DNA of 64,000 nt. Origin: CAZMXP01 sp964570285 (GTDB taxonomy: Bacteria; Planctomycetota; PLA2). Location: positions 4,383 through 68,382 of the forward strand of contig CAZMXP010000026.1 in NCBI GenBank assembly GCA_964570285.1. The letters run 5' to 3'. Position numbers and translations under genes: made by a program. Positions 1 to 7,175 of the stretch are shown one piece after another. Each line of letters starts with the position of its first letter. The stretch's first letter is position 1. The notes under the pieces are model-generated. The model was given only the letters and a program-made list of their open reading frames with translations, was not told where the DNA came from and ran no database searches.

Positions 1-1
1 C

Positions 2-943
2 GGCTGCGCGCGCCTCGAGGAACTCTCCCCCGGCGACGGCATCGCGCAACTCTGCCGCTTCCGCGTCTACCGCTACTTCCGCGACCCGGCCCGCGCGAAG
101 GCGCCGCTTCTCGCCGCGATCCGCAAGCCCGAGAGCCGCTGGCTCGCGGTCGTCGCGGCGGGGCGTGCGGCCATCGATGACGGCGACCTCGCCGACGGCG
201 AGGGGTGGGCGAAGCAGGCAAGCGAACTCGATCCGCAGCGGCCGGAGGGCAGGCTGCTGCTCGGCCACGCGCGCTACCAGGCCGGCCGGTGGGGGGAGGC
301 GCGCACGGAGTTCGCCGAGGCCGCGCGCCTCGCGACGGCCGGGAGCCTGCGCGGCGACCTGCTCGCGGAGGCGGAGGCGATGCAGGGGCTCGCGCTCGCG
401 CAGGAGGCGCTCGACGGCTGGACCGGTGCCGTGATCCCGCTCAGCACGTCGATGCGGGCCGAGGAATTGCTGCTGCGCAGCGTCGAGACGAGGCCCTTCG
501 GCAACGGCATCGCCCACGCGGGTCTGGGCCTCGTGCGGCTGCTCTCCGGCGCCCCGGGTGAGGTCGACGCCGCCGTGGAGGCGGCGCTCGCCTGCGCGCC
601 CGAGGGCGCCCGGCGCATCTTCGACAGCAGCGACAAGACGCTCGAGCACTTCGGCACGTGGGATCTCGACGCGCTGGCCGGCACGGCGCACCTGCTGCTG
701 ACGCGCGCGGCGGGGGGGAGCGACCTGAACATCGCGCTCGGCACGGTGCAGCGCGCGCGCATGGTGCGCCCGTCGGCGTTCACGACCTACCTTCTCGGCC
801 GGTGGCAGGCCACCGTCGCGCGCAGCCTCGACCGGAAGGACCTCTTCCCGCGCGCGATCGCGCTGCTCGCCGAGGCCGCGCGTCTCGGCCCCCAGACCGT
901 CTGGGCGCGCAAGGCCGAGCAACTGAGGCTTACCTTGCAATAG
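2..943 (+). CDS. TPR-like repeat protein, 5' end outside the window
   Basis: The reading frame is open from the first bases and stops at TAG 941-943, so the N-terminus is missing; about 313 residues are seen. The sequence is rich in Ala, Leu and Arg. It has helical-pair segments typical of tetratricopeptide repeats, such as a stretch reading LLLGHARYQAGRWGEARTEF, and another helical pair near the C-terminus (ALLAEAARLGP). No catalytic motif is visible. The next gene starts 9 bases downstream, behind the Gly-rich Shine-Dalgarno GGGGAG, so the two are probably one operon. The following two genes also end in TPR-like regions, which suggests a shared scaffold role, probably in the periplasm. That location is inferred because the signal peptide is not in view. 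Confidence 0.75.
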   Translation, partial: GCARLEELSPGDGIAQLCRFRVYRYFRDPARAKAPLLAAIRKPESRWLAVVAAGRAAIDDGDLADGEGWAKQASELDPQRPEGRLLLGHARYQAGRWGEARTEFAEAARLATAGSLRGDLLAEAEAMQGLALAQEALDGWTGAVIPLSTSMRAEELLLRSVETRPFGNGIAHAGLGLVRLLSGAPGEVDAAVEAALACAPEGARRIFDSSDKTLEHFGTWDLDALAGTAHLLLTRAAGGSDLNIALGTVQRARMVRPSAFTTYLLGRWQATVARSLDRKDLFPRAIALLAEAARLGPQTVWARKAEQLRLTLQ

Positions 944-952
944 GGGGGAGCG

Positions 953-3205
953 ATGAAACGGCTTGTCCTGGCGATCCTGCTGCTCGCGCTGCCGCTCCTC
1001 GCGGACGAGGCCTTCCTCCACCCGGCCGGCGCCTACCGCCTCGTTCCCCCCGCGGGCTGGGCCCCGCGCGTCCACTTCGACCCCAACGGCATCCCCTTCT
1101 ACGTCTTCACCCCCGACCCCGGCCGCGACCCGCTCGCCTACCGGCGCGGGCTCTGGGTCCACGCGGTGCCGATCCCCTCCGACCGCTCGCTGACCCTCGA
1201 CAGCCTGATGCGCTTCATCGCCGCGAGCACGGCGGCGTTCGAGCCGGGCCTCAGGGGCGATCCCGACCTCGCCCGCGACACCGAACTCGGCGGCCTCAAT
1301 GCGCGCGTGATGGACCTCGCCGGCATCCACCACACCGGCGGCCCGTGGAAGGGCGAGGTGGTCGTCGCGTTGCAGGAGGACAACTTCCTCGCCGTGAGTT
1401 ACGGCGGGCCGCCGGAGGAGTGGCAAGGGATCGCCGCCGCCGTCGGCGCGCTCCGGTTCGAGGGCGCCCGCGCGCTGCTGCCGAAGGAGGCCGCGCAGAA
1501 GCCCCCCGCGCGCGAGAAGGCCGACGAGGTCATGGCGAAGCTGCGCCCGGCGACGCCGCTGATCACGCTGCTCGGCCCCCGCGGCCCCCTCGAATCGTAC
1601 GGCACCGGCTTCGTGATCTCGCCGGACGGCTATGTCATCACCGCCCGCCGGGTGCTGCGGCGCATCGAAGCCGGTGGACAGCTCGTGCGCTCGCGCCTCG
1701 ACCCGGTGCGCCTCTCGTTCGATGCCAGTGTCGGCCGCGAGCCCGTCGACGCGGATGTCGTCGCGATCTCCCGCCAGCACGACCTCGCGCTGCTCAAGAG
1801 CCGGGGGGGCGAGGGGGGGTGGCCCTTCCTGCCGCTGGCGGCGCAGGCCGATGTCAGGCTCGCGCACCGGGCGCTGCTCGCGGGCTGGCCCGACCCGCGG
1901 CAGTTCGGCACGAAGGGGCTGAACCAGAACGAGGGGTCGGTCTCGGCGATCCCGCGCGACGAGAAGGGCCGGCCGCTCGAGTACCGCCTCGGCGCGCGCG
2001 CGCCCACGGGCGAGGAGGGCGGCAACGCGGGCGGGCCGGTCTATGACTTGCATCTCGGCGGCGTCATCGGCGTGCTCAGTGTCGGGCTCGTCTACGAGAA
2101 CGCGCAGGGGACGATCCGCGAGATGCTCTACGAGGGCGCCGTGCCCGCGGCCCGGGTGTTCTGGGAGTTCCCGCAGGTGGCGGCGGCGGCGGAGCGGGAG
2201 CTCTCGCCGGAGGACCGCGCGGCGCTGATCAGCTACTACTTCCTGCAGGAGCGCTACGGGGCCGCGATGCTCGAGTGCGCGCGCCTGCTCGGGCGCTCGG
2301 CGCGCCACGGCATGGCGAACGCCTACCTCTACCGCATGCTGGCCGCGCTGGGCGAGGATCGCAGGGCCGAGCAGGCCTTCAAGTATGCGCTCATGTCGAA
2401 GGAGACGGAGTACCTGACGACGCTCTTCGCCGCCGACGCCGCCCTCGCGCGCGGGGACGACACCGCCGCGTCGACCTACGCGGCGAAGGCGATGCAACTC
2501 GCGCCGGTGCTGCCGCAGGGGCAGTTCCTCTTCGCGCGCGCGCTGGAACTGCAGGACGCGCAGTGGGTCGACCGCCAGTGCCAGACGGTGCTCGCGATGA
2601 CCGGCAACGCGCACCCGCAGGCGCATGCGCTGCTCGGCGTGGGGATCATCCAGCAGTGGCTGCGCCAGCGCAACGTGATGAACCTCTACGCCTGTCCCCC
2701 GCTGCCCGAGGCGCAGCGGCTGGAGGCGGAGCGCCACCTCGAGCGCGCGATCGACCTCTGGCCGTCGCGGCAGGGGCTCGCGCACGCCTACCTCGCGCTG
2801 CTCGCCGCGATGCGCGGGGACGGGCAGGGGTTCGAGGATCACCGCGCGCGCGCGCTCGCCGAGGCGGGCGACGACGTCGAGGTGTCGCTGCGGGTCGCCT
2901 ACGTCGACCTGCTGACGAAGCAGCCCTTCCGCGCGCTCGAGATCATCCAGCCCCTGCTGGAGACGACCGACCATGCAGGCGCGAGGATCTGCCTCGCGTG
3001 GGCGCACGGCCAGATCGCGACGATGATCCACCTCGGCGGCGATCCGAAGAAGGCGGACGAGATCATCAGGCCCGCCCAGGCGATCATCAACGACTACGCG
3101 CGACGCGTCGATCGCCGCCCGCCGCGCCGGTGGGAGCACATCTGCCGGTTCGCGATGACGAAGGAGGCGCTCATCCCCGCGCCCAGCGCGGGTGGAGGCC
3201 GGTAG
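953..3205 (+). CDS. Secreted HtrA/trypsin-fold pseudoprotease with TPR region (paralogue 1)
   Basis: 750 residues. A signal peptide (1-17, MKRLVLAILLLALPLLA) is followed by a PsbP/Mog1-like N-terminal domain (about 20-175). An S1C/HtrA-like protease fold spans about 200-380, and a TPR-like helical region runs to the end. The protease landmarks are recognisable but degenerate. In the strand-turn that normally reads TNNHV the sequence is TARRV, so the catalytic His is Arg233. The Asp is kept (Asp277 in HDLALL). The nucleophile motif GNSGGP is GNAGGP, so Ser is Ala359. It should therefore be catalytically dead and act as a binding or scaffold protein outside the cytoplasm. It sits 9 bp after the TPR gene and is followed at once by a paralogue with the same two substitutions. 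Confidence 0.85.
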   Translation: MKRLVLAILLLALPLLADEAFLHPAGAYRLVPPAGWAPRVHFDPNGIPFYVFTPDPGRDPLAYRRGLWVHAVPIPSDRSLTLDSLMRFIAASTAAFEPGLRGDPDLARDTELGGLNARVMDLAGIHHTGGPWKGEVVVALQEDNFLAVSYGGPPEEWQGIAAAVGALRFEGARALLPKEAAQKPPAREKADEVMAKLRPATPLITLLGPRGPLESYGTGFVISPDGYVITARRVLRRIEAGGQLVRSRLDPVRLSFDASVGREPVDADVVAISRQHDLALLKSRGGEGGWPFLPLAAQADVRLAHRALLAGWPDPRQFGTKGLNQNEGSVSAIPRDEKGRPLEYRLGARAPTGEEGGNAGGPVYDLHLGGVIGVLSVGLVYENAQGTIREMLYEGAVPAARVFWEFPQVAAAAERELSPEDRAALISYYFLQERYGAAMLECARLLGRSARHGMANAYLYRMLAALGEDRRAEQAFKYALMSKETEYLTTLFAADAALARGDDTAASTYAAKAMQLAPVLPQGQFLFARALELQDAQWVDRQCQTVLAMTGNAHPQAHALLGVGIIQQWLRQRNVMNLYACPPLPEAQRLEAERHLERAIDLWPSRQGLAHAYLALLAAMRGDGQGFEDHRARALAEAGDDVEVSLRVAYVDLLTKQPFRALEIIQPLLETTDHAGARICLAWAHGQIATMIHLGGDPKKADEIIRPAQAIINDYARRVDRRPPRRWEHICRFAMTKEALIPAPSAGGGR

Positions 3206-3209
3206 CCGC

Positions 3210-5810
3210 GTGCGAGTTGGGGCGCTACTCCTGCTGCTCGGCTGCGCCGCGGCGTTCGGGGGCGAGCCCTACAGCCACCCGGCCGGCGCCTGGACGCTGA
3301 CGCCGCCCGACGGCTGGACGCCGCGCGTGCACTTCGACCCCAACGGCCTCGCCTTCCACGTCTTCACGCCCGATCCGGGCCTCGATCCGGCCGCCTACCG
3401 GCGCGGACTCTTCGTGCACGCGATGCCGATCCAGAGCGACCGGTCGCTGACGCCGGAGAGCCTGCTGCGCTTCGTGGCCGCGACGACGGCGATGGCGGAG
3501 CCCGGCCTCAAGTGCGACCCCGACGCCGCGCGGAAGACGACCGTGGGGGGGCTCGACGCGCGCGTGATGGACCTCGCGGGCGTGCACCACACCGGGGGTC
3601 CTTACCGGGGCGAGACGCTTGTCGCCTTGCAAGCGGACAACGTCCTCGTCGTCAGCTACGGCGGCCCGCCCGAGGAGTGGGAGTCCATCCGTAGCACGGT
3701 CGCGGCAGTGAACCTCACCGGTGCCGCCCCCCTCGTCCCTAGGGAGGGCGCGCCGCGCCCCCCGCAGCGCGAGAGGTCGGACGCGGTGCTGCCGCGCTTG
3801 CAACTTGCAACACCGCTGATCACGCTGCTCGGCCCCCGCGGCCCCCTCCCATCCTACGGAACCGGACTCGTCGTCTCCGAGGACGGCTACGTCGTCACCG
3901 CCCGCCGCGTGCTGCGCCGTATCGAGGGACGCGAGCGGAGCGATCCGGTGCAACTCCAGTTCGCGGGGGGCGAGCCGATCCTCGCGGATGTCGTGGCGAT
4001 CTCCCGCAAGTATGATCTTGCCCTGTTGAAGATGCGGGGGGGGGCGGGGGGGGCGAACGTCTTGCCGCTGGCCTCGGAAGGGGAAGTGAAACTCGCGCAC
4101 CGTGCCCTGCTCGCGGGGTGGCCCGATGCGGCGCAGTTCGGCTCGAAGGAACTCACGGGCAACGAGGGGTCGGTGTCGGCGATCCCGCGCGACGCGAAGG
4201 GGCGGCCGATCGAGTACCGGCTCGGCGCGCGCGCGCCCACCGGCGAGAGCGGCGGCAACGCCGGGGGGCCGGTCTACGACCTGCACCTCGGCAGTGTCAT
4301 CGGCGTGCTCAGCTTCGGCCATGTCTATGAGAATGCCGAGGGGACGATCCGCGAGGTGCTCTACGAGAGCGCGGTGCCGGCGTCGCGCATCCTGTGGGAG
4401 TTCCCGCAGGTGGTGGCGACTCCGGTGCGGGCGCTGGCACCCGAGGAGCGGGCCGCGCTGATCTCGTACTACTTCGCGCAGGAGCGATACGGCGCGGCGA
4501 TGCTCGAGTGCGCGCGGCTGCTGGAGAAGTCGCCGCGGCACGGACTGGCCAACGCGTTCCTCTACCGGATGCTCGCGGGGCTCGGGGACATGCGAAGGGC
4601 GGAGGCGTGTTTCAAGTACACCGGCGGCAAGGAGACGGAGTACCTCGCGACGCTCTTCGCGACCGACGCGGCGCTGGAGCGCGGCGACTCGCGCGCCGCC
4701 GCGGACTGGGCCGTCAAGACGATGAATCTCGCGCCGATGCTCCCGCAGAGCACCTGGATGCTGGCAAGGGCGATGGCGCTGCAAGGGGGCGGCGCGGCCC
4801 AGCCTGCGCACCAGGTGCTCCTGATGACGCGCGACGCGCACCCGCAGGCGAACGCGCTCGTCGGCGCGCTCGCCGTGCAACACTGGCTATTGACCTGGAA
4901 GGTGGTGAGCCTGTTCGAGGGGCGCAAGATGGCGGATCAGGCGCGGCTCGAAGCGGAGATCCGCCTCGAACGGGCGATCGAGCTCTGGCCGGCCGGGCAG
5001 GGGCTCGCGCACGCCTATCTGGCCATCCTCGCGGGGGCGGCCGGCGACGCGTTCCGCTTCGAGGAGCAGCGGACGAAGGCGCTCGACGAGGCGGGCGCCG
5101 ATGTCGAGGTGCTGCTGCGCGTCGCCTACGCCGACCTGCTCGCGAAGGAGCCCTTCCGCGCGCTGGAGATCGCGCTGCCGCTGCTCCAGTCCACCGACCA
5201 CCCCGGCGCGCGCGTGATCGTCGGGTGGGCGAAGGCGCAACTCGCCTGGCGCGCCGCGCGCACGAGCGACCGCGCGAAGGCGACGCGCTGGCTCGCGGAG
5301 GCGAAGGCGCTCGCCGGCTGGGAGGCCAACCGCGACGCCCCCTATCCGTGGGGGCAACTGTCGCGCCAGATCTTCGACGACGGCTTGCGGCAGGCTCTCG
5401 CGCCGCCGCCGGGCGTCGGCGGGGGCGCGCCGGTCGAGAGCGCCTGCACGATGGAACTCCGGCACGGCGTGCGCTGGCAGAACCAGGTCTGCGTGCAGGT
5501 CTACGGCAGCGTGCGCCTGCAACGCGCGTCGGGCCGGAAGCTGAAGGCGATCGCGCGCGTCTGGAACGCCGACGGCACGGGCATCGAGCCGCGGCCCGCC
5601 GACTGGAACATCGGCCCGACCATCGGTGCCAACTCGATCCTCGCCCCCGACCGCGACGACATCACCTACACGATCCGCCTGCACTTCCCGCTGAACCTGC
5701 TCTGGGCCGGCAAGGGCCAGCGCCAGTTGAAGGCCGAGTTCTACCTGGCGGAGGAAGACGTCCCGATCACCGAGCCGCAATCGTGGGCGTTCCAGGTGAC
5801 GAACCGGTAG
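3210..5810 (+). CDS. Secreted HtrA/trypsin-fold pseudoprotease with TPR region (paralogue 2)
   Basis: 866 residues from GTG 3210. This start is chosen because GGAGG lies 11 bases upstream and the product begins with a clean signal sequence (MRVGALLLLLGCAAAFGG). An in-frame GTG at 3192, overlapping the previous stop, is the alternative. It is a clear tandem paralogue of the upstream gene with the same order: N-terminal PsbP-like domain, protease fold, TPR region. The catalytic His is again Arg (TARRV, residue 233), the Asp is kept (YDLALL) and the Ser is again Ala (GNAGGP). It has an extra C-terminal domain of about 125 residues, rich in beta strand and with two Cys, that the first copy lacks. 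Loss of the same two residues in both copies suggests the change preceded the duplication. The function is unknown. Confidence 0.84.
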   Translation: MRVGALLLLLGCAAAFGGEPYSHPAGAWTLTPPDGWTPRVHFDPNGLAFHVFTPDPGLDPAAYRRGLFVHAMPIQSDRSLTPESLLRFVAATTAMAEPGLKCDPDAARKTTVGGLDARVMDLAGVHHTGGPYRGETLVALQADNVLVVSYGGPPEEWESIRSTVAAVNLTGAAPLVPREGAPRPPQRERSDAVLPRLQLATPLITLLGPRGPLPSYGTGLVVSEDGYVVTARRVLRRIEGRERSDPVQLQFAGGEPILADVVAISRKYDLALLKMRGGAGGANVLPLASEGEVKLAHRALLAGWPDAAQFGSKELTGNEGSVSAIPRDAKGRPIEYRLGARAPTGESGGNAGGPVYDLHLGSVIGVLSFGHVYENAEGTIREVLYESAVPASRILWEFPQVVATPVRALAPEERAALISYYFAQERYGAAMLECARLLEKSPRHGLANAFLYRMLAGLGDMRRAEACFKYTGGKETEYLATLFATDAALERGDSRAAADWAVKTMNLAPMLPQSTWMLARAMALQGGGAAQPAHQVLLMTRDAHPQANALVGALAVQHWLLTWKVVSLFEGRKMADQARLEAEIRLERAIELWPAGQGLAHAYLAILAGAAGDAFRFEEQRTKALDEAGADVEVLLRVAYADLLAKEPFRALEIALPLLQSTDHPGARVIVGWAKAQLAWRAARTSDRAKATRWLAEAKALAGWEANRDAPYPWGQLSRQIFDDGLRQALAPPPGVGGGAPVESACTMELRHGVRWQNQVCVQVYGSVRLQRASGRKLKAIARVWNADGTGIEPRPADWNIGPTIGANSILAPDRDDITYTIRLHFPLNLLWAGKGQRQLKAEFYLAEEDVPITEPQSWAFQVTNR

Positions 5811-5843
5811 GAGCCGGTTCTAGCCGCACCCGCTCGGGCGGGT
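5801..5843. terminator. Possible bidirectional terminator: two adjacent hairpins
   Basis: Between convergent genes there are two stem-loops. The first has a 7-bp stem, GAACCGG (5801-5807) with CCGGTTC (5814-5820), and holds the upstream stop codon in its loop. The second has a 6-bp stem, ACCCGC (5828-5833) with GCGGGT (5838-5843), around TCGG. There is no U-tract, which is common in GC-rich genomes. Confidence 0.5.
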
Positions 5844-5862
5844 TCCCTGGCCGTGTCCGGCC

Positions 5863-6396
5863 TCACCCCTTCGGCTTGAAGAGGATCTCCGCCTTTGGCA
5901 GGACCGTGATGCCGACGTTGAGATAGGTCGTCAGGCCGAAGCCGCCCTTCTCGAGGGGCGCGAAGCCCCAGAAGATCTCGCGCGCGTTGCCCGTCGCGTC
6001 GGGTTCGCTGCCCTTGACGGTGATCGTCTCCGGATGTTCCGGGTGCGGCGGGCCGCGCAGCACCGTGGGCACCGGATGCTCGGCCGTGAGCCAGATCACG
6101 ACGAACTCCTTGGCGATCGTGTCGAAGCCGATCAGCATGCGCCCCTCGGCGCCGTCGTCGCCGCCGAGACGGGTGCGGATCTCGACGTAGTGGCCGCCGA
6201 GGATCAGCGCGCCGGTCGCGGTGCCCGTGAGCGTCATCGCCTCCCGCTCGTGGCCGACCCAGAACTTCGCCTCGACCTTCCACTCCCCGACCATGGACGC
6301 GAACCGCCCGTGCTGCTCCGCCTTCGCGCTCCACGGTCCGCACGCGCCGCAGCAGAGCAGCAACGCGATCGCGCAAGCGACAATCGTCTTCGACAT
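5863..6396 (-). CDS. Secreted DUF1579-family-like protein
   Basis: 177 residues from ATG 6396. This start is preferred because GGAGG lies 7 bases upstream; an ATG at 6402 is too close to that site. The N-terminus is a signal sequence (MSKTIVACAIALLLCCGACG) with a possible lipobox ending at Cys. The mature part resembles the DUF1579 beta-barrel-like family: an opening of the type MVGEWKVEAKFW, then a GGHYVEIRTRL strand, a GFDTIAKEFVVIW strand and a C-terminal strand pair. Family members are small extracytoplasmic proteins of unknown role, seen in Planctomycetes and Acidobacteria. The gene is convergent with the pseudoprotease pair and stands alone. The intergenic stretch upstream (6397-7175) is full of repeats and shows no clear promoter. 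Confidence 0.72.
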   Translation of the reverse strand: MSKTIVACAIALLLCCGACGPWSAKAEQHGRFASMVGEWKVEAKFWVGHEREAMTLTGTATGALILGGHYVEIRTRLGGDDGAEGRMLIGFDTIAKEFVVIWLTAEHPVPTVLRGPPHPEHPETITVKGSEPDATGNAREIFWGFAPLEKGGFGLTTYLNVGITVLPKAEILFKPKG

Positions 6397-6454
6397 CGTC
6401 ATGCCTCCGTCCGTACATTCTCGCCGCCGCGGGCGCGAACGCGAGAGAACGTAG

Positions 6455-6713
6455 CACAGAGGCACAGAGCCACAGAGGCGCGGCGCGGCGGGGCGCCGCC
6501 GTGAGGTGAGCGTGGCAGTGGTGGGGCCAGCGATGAGCAATGACCACGAAGGCGCGAAGGCACGAAGGGCCGGCGAGCATCGCACGCGGTCATCCGTGAC
6601 GTGCCGTCGCCACGAGATGGCATTGAGGCAGGGGTTGGCCCTCGTGACGCCGCGTTTTCGCGATTCACCACAGGCGCCTGAAGGCGAATCCGGCACAATA
6701 ACGTCGTGAGCCT
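6455..6713. repeat. Intergenic short dispersed motifs (cacagagg and cacgaagg types)
   Basis: This non-coding stretch has a run of short quasi-repeats: cacagaggcacagagccac at about 6459-6478 and accacgaaggcgcgaaggca at 6542-6561. Similar words recur in the long repeat that follows and again near 20.97 kb. No gene with a plausible start and composition was seen here. Confidence 0.5.
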
Positions 6714-7140
6714 TCGTCCTGAAGGTTGGAAGAAAGAACCCAGGAACTGAGGAACCGAGGAAGAGGCGGATTCGACCATCCGGGTCCCGGGATGCTCCCC
6801 TTTCCTCTCATGGGTTCCTCCCTTCCTGGGTTCCTTATCAAATCCGATACCCTCGGCCCTGATCGCTCGTCCTACATGCCCGCAGAGTCCTCGGCGCTTG
6901 CGCGAATCCCGGCGAGTCACTGAGTTCGAGCGGGGGGAACGAAAACCACGGAGGCACGAAGACACGAAGGAGCCCCCGCGACCCGGTGCGCGCGCTGCGC
7001 GCAGGCTCGTCGCTTCCCCTTCTCCGTGCCGTCGTGCCTTCGTGGTCAATGTTCAGGATGACCGGTGCGGCAGCCTGCGCTCGTTGGGTTGCGGCGTCAG
7101 GCCGCGCTGCGCCCCCGTGCCTCTGTGCTCATCCCGCCGC
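6714..7140. repeat. Long dispersed intergenic repeat, copy A
   Basis: About 430 bp of non-coding DNA that matches 20880-21300 in inverted orientation by eye. Shared landmarks, in order, are a gaaccgaggaagaggcgga-type segment, a tcatgggttcctcccttcct segment, an atcaaatccgataccctcgg segment, a tgcccgcagagtcctc segment, and paired ccacggaggcacgaagacac and cttcgtggtc motifs about 60-80 bp apart in opposite orientation. A partial copy lies at 53936-54090. No reading frame is conserved between the copies, so this is a repeat and not a gene. Confidence 0.75.
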
Positions 7141-7175
7141 GCACACCACGACCGGGACCGGGTTACAGTAGCGGC

